Assembly (NCBI RefSeq): GCF_003243465.1
Contig: NZ_QFQZ01000015.1
Span: 12,030 to 76,029, forward strand
Length of the DNA stretch: 64,000 bases
DNA from: Caulobacter segnis
Lineage (GTDB): Bacteria; Pseudomonadota; Alphaproteobacteria; Caulobacterales; Caulobacteraceae
Direction of reading: 5' to 3'
In this document: positions 52,060-59,674 of the stretch, piece after piece
Layout of the letters: each line of letters starts with the position of its first letter
Numbering within the stretch: position 1 is the stretch's first letter
Position numbers and translations under genes: made by a program
Notes under the pieces: generated by a model
What the model saw: only the letters and a program-made list of their open reading frames with translations
The model's database searches: none
Told to the model about the DNA's origin: nothing

Positions 52060-52623
52060 TCAGGCGGCGAGGGGGCTGGGGTTGATGACCGCCTTGGCGG
52101 CCTCGACCACCTGGCTGCCCATCACCGGCTTGCACACATGGCCGATGTGGCGCCAGCGGGCGGGTAGGATCGCCCGATCATAGCCGGTGACGAACAGGAA
52201 CGGCACCTTCTGGGCCTCGAGGGTTTCGGCCACGGCGAAGGACGGGCCGTCGCCCAGGTCGATGTCCACCAGGGCGATGTCGGGGGTGCGGGCTTGGAGC
52301 TGGGCGGCGGCGTCGGCCTCGCCGCTGGCGCAGGCGACCGCGAAGCCCGCTTCGCGGAAGGCCAGTTTGAAGGTCTCGGCCTGGAAGAAGCAGTCCTCGA
52401 CCAGCAGGACGTGACCTATGGCGGGGGGCGTCGCGGAGCTGTCGCGTCCGTGGACCGCGATCAGCCGCTCGCCCTGCCACACCGCCACCTCATCGGCCGA
52501 GGCGTGGTCGGCCAGCACCTGGGCGGCATGGCGCACGGCTTCGGCGTCGTCGGCCAGGCTGGCGCTGACGAAGGTCAGGCAGGCGCCGTCGGGGGTTTGA
52601 GGATAGAAGAGGAAGACAGGCAT
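52060..52623 (-). CDS. Single-domain response regulator with DUF6894-like N-terminus
   Basis: 187 residues. Residues 1-60 (MPVFLFYPQTPDGACLTFVS, ADEVAVWQGERLI) resemble the small DUF6894 domain of alphaproteobacteria. Residues 65-180 are a CheY-like receiver: HVLLVEDCFFQAETFKLAFR, phospho-Asp in DIALVDIDLGDGPSF, FLFVTGYDRA and CKPV with the Lys. No output domain, so signalling must be by protein contact. GGGAGG before the ATG. Confidence 0.78.
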   Translation of the reverse strand: MPVFLFYPQTPDGACLTFVSASLADDAEAVRHAAQVLADHASADEVAVWQGERLIAVHGRDSSATPPAIGHVLLVEDCFFQAETFKLAFREAGFAVACASGEADAAAQLQARTPDIALVDIDLGDGPSFAVAETLEAQKVPFLFVTGYDRAILPARWRHIGHVCKPVMGSQVVEAAKAVINPSPLAA

Positions 52624-52917
52624 GAGACCTCCCGCGACATTCAGGCGGGAGCGTGGGGCAAGGCCAGGTCTCTCAGCCGCCGGCGCCCAAAGGATCGTGG
52701 CCGACGATGCGGCGACCCTAGGCTGCATATGGCGGGTATGCGAGCTGCGCTGGAGGCACGAATTGTTACAGCCCATGGGGCTGGTCCACGAGGGCGTCCC
52801 GCCTGCGGCGGCCGGGCTCTAGGCGGACAGGCCGCCCCGAGCCCCCTCCCCTCTCCGAGGGATCGGGGTCTCGGCCCGTTCGGGTTGCGATCCCTGACGC
52901 GGGTGGCGTGGCGGGGC
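52624..52917. other. Spacer without a recognised gene
   Basis: About 290 GC-rich bases upstream of the response regulator; holds its promoter presumably. No open frame accepted. Confidence 0.4.
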
Positions 52918-53844
52918 TCAGGTCCCCTCCCCGGCCTCCCGGGCGAGCTGGGCCAGCCGGTCGTCGCAGACGGCCCGCACCAGGGCGATCAGCTGTTCCA
53001 CCGCCAACTTCAGGTGCTCCAACTCGGCCAGAGTGATCTCGAAGCTGTCTTGGTTGTAGCGGGCGTCGACATAGGCCCGCTTGAGCTTCTGGAACGGCTT
53101 GCGCAGGGCCCGCGTCTCGCGCGGCCACACCGCCGCCAGGGCGGGGGCCTTCGCCTCGGCCTGGGCGCGCAGGAACTTGATGTTGTGCGAGCGCGGGGCA
53201 TAGAAGCCGTTGAGCAGCAGCACGGCGATATAGGCCGCCTCGGTGGCCTGGTGCAGGTTGAAGGCGGCCTTGTGCAGCCAGTCCTTCACATCACCCTTGG
53301 ACATCGCATACTTCGCGATGTCGAGCGACGTCTCGATCGTATTGAAAATCTTCTCGTAGTGCCGGCGTCCGAGGGACAGAGCCGCATCTGGCGTCAGAGG
53401 GCGCAGCGGACTGAAGGCGTGGCCCGGGATCTCGTAGAGCACGATCCCCTGGTCGAGCACCTCGCGGAAGAAGTGCAGGCCCGCGTCCAGGCTCCGATTG
53501 ATGTCGGCCAGGTCGTTGACCATCAGGTTGACGATGCGTCCGATGGTCGGGTCGTGCTCGATGCGCTGCTCGGTCTCGAACCAGTAGTCGGCGATGTCGG
53601 TCAGCTTCTCGTCGCTGACCACCACCAGGATGTCGAAGTCCGACTGGTAGCCGGTCTCGGGGGCGTCGACGAAGTCGCCCCGCGCATAGCTGCCGAACAG
53701 GATGATCTTGTAGATCTTGGCCCCGCGTCGCCACGGCTGGGTGCCGCCGGCCACGGCCGCGTCGAACCCGCGTAGCAGGTGGCCGGTGATGGCCTCCAAC
53801 TCGGCTTGCTGGCGTTCGGGCAGGTGGTCGAGATTCGATTTCAT
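52918..53844 (-). CDS. Fused nucleotidyltransferase-HEPN protein (MNT-HEPN type)
   Basis: 308 residues. N-terminal nucleotidyltransferase: KIILFGSYARGDFVD with the GSxxRG motif and SDFDILVVV with the catalytic DxD. C-terminal HEPN bundle: KDWLHKAAFNLHQATEAAYI, FYAPRSHNIKFLRAQAEAKA and LKRAYVDARYNQDSF. In MNT-HEPN systems the two parts are separate antitoxin (AMPylating) and toxin (RNase); here they are one chain. The canonical RxxxxH of active HEPN RNases is not obvious, so activity is uncertain. Confidence 0.78.
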   Translation of the reverse strand: MKSNLDHLPERQQAELEAITGHLLRGFDAAVAGGTQPWRRGAKIYKIILFGSYARGDFVDAPETGYQSDFDILVVVSDEKLTDIADYWFETEQRIEHDPTIGRIVNLMVNDLADINRSLDAGLHFFREVLDQGIVLYEIPGHAFSPLRPLTPDAALSLGRRHYEKIFNTIETSLDIAKYAMSKGDVKDWLHKAAFNLHQATEAAYIAVLLLNGFYAPRSHNIKFLRAQAEAKAPALAAVWPRETRALRKPFQKLKRAYVDARYNQDSFEITLAELEHLKLAVEQLIALVRAVCDDRLAQLAREAGEGT

Positions 53845-54196
53845 CAGGTGCGAGTCTCGCCGAGCGGGCCTGGCGGGACAAGGCTTTTGACGAGGGGCCG
53901 GCGGGGCCGGGGCGTCACGAAGCCGGGTGTTGAGAACGCGTGAACCACGCGCGCCGGCGCCTTTAGCCCGAAGGCTTGGACATAGCGCCGACCACCCGGC
54001 AGGGCCGTTGTCGTTTGGCCGCCGCTGGCGCGGCGGCGGGGATGTCCACGACCGGTTGGGACAAGTCGTGTTTCCGACAATGCGACGTTAGGTTGCGATG
54101 CAGCATGGCGCAATACCCGAATTTTGGGGGGTTGCCAAAGCCGGAGTCAGGGACGCGGCGGGCGCGCCGATCGGGCGCGCTGAGTGAGCATCGACC
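53845..54196. other. 352-base stretch without a gene
   Basis: Nothing coding recognised. It contains GAATTTTGGGGGGTTGCCAA at 54119, similar to the sequence just after radC (24721), and the promoter side of the gcrA-like gene. Confidence 0.4.
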
Positions 54197-54752
54197 ATGT
54201 CATCCGCCGTAGAATCGTCCCTATCCGCTGGAGTATCCGAACCTGCCAACGGCTGGTCGCAGGCTCGGGTGGAGCGCCTGAAGGCGCTCCTGGGCCAGGG
54301 TCTGAGCGCCAGCCAGATCGCCAAGCCCTTGGGGCCGTGAGCCGCAACGCCGTGATCGGCAAGATCCATCGCCTGGGCCTGGCCGGCCGAAGGCCGCCCT
54401 CGGCGCCCGGGCGGCGCGCTGCCACACCGGCCAGGGCCGCGCCCCGGCCCAAGGCCCCGCCCCTTCTCCGCCACGGCCGTCTGGCGGTCCGCCGGCCGCC
54501 GCCGCGGCGCTGGCGCGGCCCCGGCCCGCGCCGGTCGACCTGATCGGGCTGGTGGTCGACCTGGCCGTCCTGCCCCGCCAGGCCTGCCGCTGGCCGATCG
54601 GCGACCCCAAGGACGCGGCCTTCGCCTGGTGCGGGCGGCCAGCGCCCATGACGCCGGCGGGGCGCTCGCCCTATTGCGAGGGCCATCGCCTCCGCGCCTA
54701 TCGGCTGGCCCCGTGCCGCATCGCGGGGGGACCAGGGCGGCGCGCGGCCTGA
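54197..54752 (+). pseudogene. gcrA: gcrA-like cell-cycle regulator gene with two frameshifts
   Basis: Frame 1 from the ATG reads GWSQARVERLKALLGQGLSA, SQIAKPLG, the GcrA DNA-binding start. At the G run near 54330 sense moves to a second frame, AVSRNAVIGKIHRLGLAGRR, the rest of the GcrA helix-turn-helix. In the proline/alanine linker (about 54400-54450) it moves to a third frame ending with the zinc-binding GcrA C-terminus ACRWPIGDPKDAAFAWCGRP and GRSPYCEGHRLRAY. Three pieces in correct order and no stop within them otherwise show a once intact, element-borne GcrA paralogue. Broken in nature or by sequencing. Confidence 0.75.
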
Positions 54753-54937
54753 CGGCGTGGTCAGGGGGTGGGCTTGGGCGGAGACGGCCCTGCGGCTCGA
54801 GCGACCTCGCCACCGTCCGGAGGCCGCCGCAAGGGACGCTGCGCTCAAAGCCCCTGCGGCGGCCGCCGGGCCGGCGGCGCGGGGGGCGGTCGCGAGCCGA
54901 AGGGCTCGTTCCGACCTCAAGCCCCGGGAGCCTTCCC

Positions 54938-55882
54938 ATGACCTTCCAGCCCCCTCCCCTCACCGGTCCCCAGATCACCGGCCCCATGACCCCGCTCGAA
55001 GCCCAGGCGCTCGACCTTGACGATCCGCGCCCGCATCCGCCCGAGGACGCCCTCGTCCAACTGGGCCAGGCGCTGATGACCGAACTACTCGACCTTGTCG
55101 GCGAGACCGCCCTTGAAGACTTCCAGGGCGTGTTGTGCGAGGCCCTGATCGGCGCCTTCCACTCGGCCTCCCAGCGTATCGACCGCGAGGCTGATCGCGG
55201 CCGTGACGAGATCAACCGCCTGCTGCGCGACTTCGACGCCTCGGAGGTGGCCGACACCGACCTGCAGACGGCCACGGCGAGGACGCGCGCGGCCGACGTG
55301 GCGGTCCTGGCCGCCGACCTGGTGCGCGACGCCGCCGCCGAGACCTACCGGGTGGCCACCGGCGAGGTGTGGACGCCCTGGCGCGGCAGCGTGCGCGGCT
55401 CGCGGGTCACCGCCGCCCAGGTCGAGGCCCGGGAGGCCCTGCGGGCGATGAAGGCCCGTCGTCAGCAGGCCGTCGATCCGGGCTGCGCGGTGATCGCCTT
55501 CCGGGCCGCCCCGGGCGCCGACACGGCGGTCGACGGCGGGCGGATCTTCGACGCCCTCAACTGGGCCCATCAGACTTGGCCGGATATGGCCTTGGCCACC
55601 TGCGGCGCGCGCGGCGGCGAGAAGCTGGCCATCAGCTGGGCCCGGCAGAAGCGGGTCAAGCTCGTCCTGGCCAAGCCGGATTTCGACGGCGCGGGCCGGG
55701 CCGCCCCGTTCAAGGCCAACGACGCCTTGCTCGACCTGGAGCCGGTCTGCGTGCTGACCCTGGCGGCCAGCCTGCAACCCTGCCAGGGCGAGGCGGCGCG
55801 GCCCTTCGGCCCGGCCCTGAACCTGGCCCAGAAGGCGGCCGAGCGCGGCATCCGCTGCGTCCCGATCCGCAGCGCCCGCTAG
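54938..55882 (+). CDS. DUF2493/SLOG-like protein of mobile elements
   Basis: 314 residues. The C-terminal third has the DUF2493 pattern: CAVIAFRAAPGADTAVDGGR, IFDALNWAHQTWPDMALATC, GARGGEKLAISWARQKRVKL, a YspA/SLOG-type Rossmann domain probably binding nucleotide derivatives. The N-terminal part is helical (DALVQLGQALMTELLDLVGE). A fixed companion of SSB and RepA-ParA genes in alphaproteobacterial ICEs. GGGAG lies 8 bases before the ATG. Confidence 0.75.
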   Translation: MTFQPPPLTGPQITGPMTPLEAQALDLDDPRPHPPEDALVQLGQALMTELLDLVGETALEDFQGVLCEALIGAFHSASQRIDREADRGRDEINRLLRDFDASEVADTDLQTATARTRAADVAVLAADLVRDAAAETYRVATGEVWTPWRGSVRGSRVTAAQVEAREALRAMKARRQQAVDPGCAVIAFRAAPGADTAVDGGRIFDALNWAHQTWPDMALATCGARGGEKLAISWARQKRVKLVLAKPDFDGAGRAAPFKANDALLDLEPVCVLTLAASLQPCQGEAARPFGPALNLAQKAAERGIRCVPIRSAR

Positions 55883-56578
55883 CGGGCCTGGTCGGCGCGG
55901 CGGCGACGCCGCGGCGACCAGGCTGTCACTTTCCATCGGGGTGGAATGAACCCGGAACGGCCGCCCACATCTTGCGACCGCCGACAAGCCGGCCACGACG
56001 GATTGGGGTTGGCGATTCGTTAGCGCGACCCCTTTCAGGGGACCGGCGACGCCCTTGGTTCAGGGCCCCTGCGATGTCGGCGGCGTTATGGCCTGCGCCT
56101 CGACAGGGAGATCGAGCCTTGGCCGCCCTGCCCGTCTCACCGTTCTCGCGCCGTGGTCGACGGCGCCCGGCGACGGCGGCGGCGTCCTGCGCGGTCCTGG
56201 CCGGCGGCGTCCGAGGACGACCCGGCGGGCGCGGTCCTTAGCCTCTCGGGCGGGGTCCGCGGTTCGCGCCGGTGACGCCGGTCGCGCCCTGGTCAGCGGG
56301 TCTTTCGCGCTCTGCGGGGGAAGGCCTTGGGGTCTCGCCGCCACGCCGCGATCGATCACGTCGTCCCTAGGGCGGGGCGGGCCGGGTCCAAGCCGACCTG
56401 GCGGGGCCAGGCGCTCGGGCCGGAGCCTCCGGCCTTCCTCCGCTGCGCTGCGTGCAGGCCGGCATCCAGCCGTCGCGGGCTTGGGCCCGTCCCTGCGTCC
56501 CCGCCCTGGCAGGGCCCGTGATCGCGGCGAGGGCCGCGGACCGCCGGGGCTTCTCCCGGCGGGAGACGGAGAAAAACC
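55883..56578. other. 696-base leader/spacer before ssb without a gene
   Basis: Very GC-rich. Open frames here are shadows with skewed composition. It holds the hairpin CCCCT-TTC-AGGGG near 56030, the GGCAGGG leader motif at 56508, and the hairpin CCGCCGGG / CCCGGCGG just before the ssb ribosome site. Confidence 0.5.
56508..56518 (+). promoter_or_regulatory. Leader motif GGCAGGG, copy 5
   Basis: GGCAGGGCCCG, 71 bases before the ssb ATG, followed by hairpins GCGGC-GAGG-GCCGC and CCGCCGGG-6-CCCGGCGG, the same layout as before the toprim, ParB-like, helicase and radC genes. A shorter match (57173-57180) lies 53 bases before repA. Confidence 0.4.
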
Positions 56579-56956
56579 ATGCTGAACAAGGCGCAACTGA
56601 TCGGCTTCACCGGCGCGGACAGCGAGATCCGCACCACCCTCAAGGGCAAGAAGTACGCGGTGCTGCGGGTCGCCACCAGCCGCTACACCAAGAAGGACAA
56701 CGAGCGTCAGGACTTCACCACCTGGCACCAGGTCGAGGTCTGGAGCCCGGGCACGGTGAAGTGGCTGGAGGGCCGGGTCCTGGCCAAGGGCTCCAAGGTC
56801 TATGTCGAGGGCGAGATCCGCAACGAGCGCTACACCGACAAGGACGGCAAGGAGCACTACTTCACCAAGATCGTCGTCGCCGGCCCCGGTCACGAGTTGA
56901 AGTCGCTCGATCGTCCCGAGGCCAACCCCGAGCCCGAGCCTGGCGAAGAGGGCTAA
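56579..56956 (+). CDS. ssb: Single-stranded DNA-binding protein
   Basis: 125 residues, one OB-fold: LNKAQLIGFTGADSEIRTTL, RVATSRYTKKDNERQDFTTW, HQVEVWSPGTVKWLEGRVLA and KGSKVYVEGEIRNERYTDKD. A short acidic tail (EPEPGEEG) replaces the longer chromosomal SSB tail. Protects single-stranded DNA during transfer and replication of the element. Followed by a strong hairpin. Confidence 0.9.
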   Translation: MLNKAQLIGFTGADSEIRTTLKGKKYAVLRVATSRYTKKDNERQDFTTWHQVEVWSPGTVKWLEGRVLAKGSKVYVEGEIRNERYTDKDGKEHYFTKIVVAGPGHELKSLDRPEANPEPEPGEEG

Positions 56957-56964
56957 AGCCGGCA

Positions 56965-56989
56965 GGCCCGCCCCGATCCGGGGCGGGCC
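56965..56989 (+). terminator. Terminator after ssb
   Basis: Perfect 10-bp stem GGCCCGCCCC / GGGGCGGGCC around GATCC, eight bases after the ssb stop. Confidence 0.7.
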
Positions 56990-56994
56990 GTTCC

Positions 56995-57041
56995 GGTCAC
57001 TGATCCCCCGAGGCGGCGCCCGGCGGTCACCGATCCACCGA
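56995..57041 (-). repeat. Two iterons (minus orientation) before repA
   Basis: GGTCACTGATCCCCCGA at 56995-57011 and GGTCACCGATCCACCGA at 57025-57041 are reverse copies of the 17-mer TCGGGGGATCAGTGACC that recurs after repA and after parB. Likely RepA binding sites. Confidence 0.65.
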
Positions 57042-57050
57042 CAAAGGCGG

Positions 57051-57139
57051 AAGTTGCCACGTGGCAACTTTCCGGTCGGCGGCCGCCTCGTCATCAAGGG
57101 CAGGGGTGTTGGGCGCGCGGAGTTGCCACGTGGCAACTC
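57051..57139. repeat. Two parS-like palindromes before repA
   Basis: AAGTTGCCACGTGGCAACTT (57051-57070) and GAGTTGCCACGTGGCAACTC (57120-57139) are perfect 20-bp palindromes sharing GTTGCCACGTGGCAAC. The layout resembles chromosomal parS (GTTxCACGTGxAAC). Probably centromere sites for the ParB at 59.7 kb, or operators of repA. Confidence 0.65.
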
Positions 57140-57225
57140 GAGCGCGCCGGCGCCGGCGCCGGCAAGGCCAAGGGCAGGGCGGTCCTTTGCGTCGGCCGGG
57201 CCGGGGGCGCACAATGGAGCCAGCC

Positions 57226-58188
57226 ATGTCCAAGCGCGCGATTCGTAATCAAGAGTTCGATCTCTTCATCCCCCAGGTCGCGGACCTGGCGTGGAAGGAC
57301 CAGCGCGAGCTGATGGAGCGACCGTTCTTCTCGCTGGGCAAGCGCAAGCGCCTGAAGCCCATCGAATACGTCTCGCCCGATGGCGACGTCCACGTCCGGG
57401 TCAGCGCCAACCCCCAGTTCGGCATCGCCACCATCTGGGACGCCGACATCCTGATCTGGGCGACCTCGCACCTGAACAAGCTGCGCGACCGGGGCGACAA
57501 CGACATCCCGCGCACCATCCACACCACCTCATACGACCTGCTCAAGGCCATCCACCGCGACACCGGCGGCACGGCCTATCGCGAACTGCAGGCGGCCCTG
57601 GAGCGGCTGCAATCGACGACCATCGAGACCAGCTTGCGCGCCCCCAAGCGCAACAAGCGGGCCCAGTTCGGTTGGCTGGACGAGTGGACGCTGGAATCGG
57701 ATCCGGTGACCGGGGCGCCGCGCGGCCTGACTCTGACTCTGTCCAACTGGGTCTATGAAGGGCTGATGCGCGACCGGGCGCTGCTGACCCTGCATCCGGA
57801 CTACTTCCTGCTGACCGGCGGTCTGGAGCGGGCGATCTACCGCATCGCCCGCAAGCACGCTGGCGACCAGGAGGGCGGCTGGACCTGCCGGGTCAGCGTC
57901 CTCTACGACAAGTCCGGCAGCGAGGGCCCGCTCAAGCAGTTCACCTACCTGCTCAAGAAGATCATCGCCGCCGACACCCTGCCCGACTACGCGCTCGCCC
58001 ACGCCACCACCCGCGACGGGGCCGCGGCCGTCCACTTCATCCGCCGCGACGCGGCCGAGCGCGCCCGAATCAAGGCCGAACTCGAAGCCATGGCGGCAGC
58101 CGATTCTCGCCGGGCCCGGGAGGACGCTCGGGCGCTGGCGGTGGACGCGCGGGTGGAGGGGCGACGCATCCCGTCGGGGGATCAGTGA
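57226..58188 (+). CDS. repA: Replication initiator RepA (RPA family)
   Basis: 320 residues of the plasmid/ICE RepA family: KRAIRNQEFDLFIPQVADLA, QRELMERPFFSLGKRKRLKP, IEYVSPDGDVHVRVSANPQF, GIATIWDADILIWATSHLNK and YRELQAALERLQSTTIET. Two copies of a winged helix are expected to bind the iterons found before and after the gene; an iteron even overlaps its stop codon. ATG at 57226 or 57214. Normal neighbours of this family are ParA and ParB, as here. Confidence 0.9.
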   Translation: MSKRAIRNQEFDLFIPQVADLAWKDQRELMERPFFSLGKRKRLKPIEYVSPDGDVHVRVSANPQFGIATIWDADILIWATSHLNKLRDRGDNDIPRTIHTTSYDLLKAIHRDTGGTAYRELQAALERLQSTTIETSLRAPKRNKRAQFGWLDEWTLESDPVTGAPRGLTLTLSNWVYEGLMRDRALLTLHPDYFLLTGGLERAIYRIARKHAGDQEGGWTCRVSVLYDKSGSEGPLKQFTYLLKKIIAADTLPDYALAHATTRDGAAAVHFIRRDAAERARIKAELEAMAAADSRRAREDARALAVDARVEGRRIPSGDQ

Positions 58189-58259
58189 CCTTTTCCTCGG
58201 GGGATCGGTGACCGATCCATCGGGGGATCAGTGACCCGGGTGTCGGGGGATCAGTGACC
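58174..58259 (+). repeat. Four iterons at the end of and behind repA (probable origin)
   Basis: TCGGGGGATCAGTGACC at 58174, 58220 and 58243, and TCGGGGGATCGGTGACC at 58197: 17-mers spaced 23 bases apart (about two helical turns). Typical of an iteron-controlled replication origin. Confidence 0.7.
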
Positions 58260-58415
58260 GGCCGGCCTTGCAAACCCTTGTGGGAGCAGGCGTTGAAGGC
58301 GGTCGCGGGCCGCTTAACCCTTCTAACTTTCGTCGATAACGATTTCTTCTAACGGGGCGAGGGGAGTCGTTGCGAGCGCGACGCGCCTCGAGCCTTGCGG
58401 GGCTCGACGCATCGC

Positions 58416-58493
58416 TTGACAGTTAAGGTTTTGTTTACGCTCTCGAACGACAACTTTGCAAATATCGTCTAGTATCGTCGAAATTTGCAAAGT
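58416..58493 (+). promoter_or_regulatory. parA promoter/operator region
   Basis: A TTGACA box at 58416 in an AT-rich spot is followed by a perfect 11-bp inverted repeat ACTTTGCAAAT (58453) / ATTTGCAAAGT (58483) around 19 bases that hold two ATCGTC copies. The right arm touches the ribosome site GGAGGGGG of parA, fitting autoregulation by ParA/ParB. Confidence 0.6.
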
Positions 58494-58503
58494 GGAGGGG
58501 GTG

Positions 58504-59658
58504 ATGACCGCGACCGCCATGGCGACCGAGCCAGCCACCGGACCGGTGCTGCTCGACGCGCTGAACAACCTGACCAATCGGGCCGACGACGTGATCACCC
58601 GCCTAAGGGCCACGGTGTTCGCCCCGGGCGTCGAGAAGATCGTCGACACGCGCTTTCCGATCAGCAAGGCCGCCGAAATGGTCGGTAGGACTCCGGAGGC
58701 CATACGCCAGGCCGAGGCCGAGGGCAGGCTGCCCGCGCCGCGTATGACCGAGATCTTCGGCAGCCGGCCGCGCCGGGCCGAAGGCGATCCGCCGATCGTG
58801 TTGGCCGTCCAAAACTTCAAGGGCGGGGTCGGCAAGTCGACCCTGACCTGCCACATCGCTCAATATCTCGCCCTAAAGGGTTATCGCGTCGCGATTATCG
58901 ACTGCGACAGCCAGGCCTCCTCGACGACGGTGTTCGGGTTCAACCCCGACATCGACATCGACGACGACGACACCCTGCTGCCGTTCTTCGAGCATGGCGG
59001 CGCCCCGACCCTCGACTACGCCATCCGGCCGACGGCCTGGGCCGGCATCGACCTGATCCCGGCCAATCTCGGGCTCTACCAAGCCGAATACGAGGCCGCC
59101 GCCCGGATGAAGGGTAGGCCCGAACTGCTCGACCGACTGCGCGACGGTATTGCCGGTATTGCCGATCGGTACGACGTTGTTCTGCTCGATCCGCCGCCGG
59201 CCCTGGGCATGATCTCGCTGGCGGTGCTGCGCGCGGCCAACGCCCTGCTGATCCCCACGCCGCCGTCCACCGTCGACTTCGCCTCGACCGCCCACTTCCT
59301 GCGCATGATCGTCGACACCGTCCAGGTCCTCGACCAGTACGGTCTGAACAAGAACGGCTTTGAGTTTCTCCGCGTCGTGGCCACCAAGGTCGACGAAGGC
59401 AAGAGCGCCCACATTCAGATCCGCGAGATGATGGCGGCCGTGTTCGGCTCGGACATGCTGACCAACTCGCTGCTGGACTCGGCCGAGATCGACAACGCCA
59501 ACGTCCAGCTGCGCACGGTCTACGAGGTCGCCAGCGGCGGACGGGTCCACGAGCGCTGCCGCAACAACCTGGATCGTCTCAACAGCGAGATCGAGATCCT
59601 GATCCGCAAGGCCTGGCCGAGCCATCGCGCCGAGCTGCGGCGACTGGGCGTCGGCTAG
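58504..59658 (+). CDS. parA: ParA partition ATPase
   Basis: 384 residues. N-terminal helix-turn-helix region (RFPISKAAEMVGRTPEAIRQ, AEAEGRLPAPRMTEIFGSR) as in plasmid RepA/SopA-type ParA, then the deviant Walker A VLAVQNFKGGVGKSTLTCHI near residue 110, Walker A' IIDCDSQASSTTVFGF and Walker B VVLLDPPPALGMISLAVLR. Moves replicon copies over the nucleoid. Strong GGAGGGGGTG before the ATG; inverted-repeat operator upstream. Confidence 0.92.
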   Translation: MTATAMATEPATGPVLLDALNNLTNRADDVITRLRATVFAPGVEKIVDTRFPISKAAEMVGRTPEAIRQAEAEGRLPAPRMTEIFGSRPRRAEGDPPIVLAVQNFKGGVGKSTLTCHIAQYLALKGYRVAIIDCDSQASSTTVFGFNPDIDIDDDDTLLPFFEHGGAPTLDYAIRPTAWAGIDLIPANLGLYQAEYEAAARMKGRPELLDRLRDGIAGIADRYDVVLLDPPPALGMISLAVLRAANALLIPTPPSTVDFASTAHFLRMIVDTVQVLDQYGLNKNGFEFLRVVATKVDEGKSAHIQIREMMAAVFGSDMLTNSLLDSAEIDNANVQLRTVYEVASGGRVHERCRNNLDRLNSEIEILIRKAWPSHRAELRRLGVG

Positions 59659-59674
59659 GAAAGGGGAGGGGACG

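Noticed and set aside
56055..57214. Long open frames on both strands in the ssb leader region
   Set aside because: Products are arginine/proline/glycine-rich shadows without ribosome sites; the region is better explained as leader and promoter of ssb.
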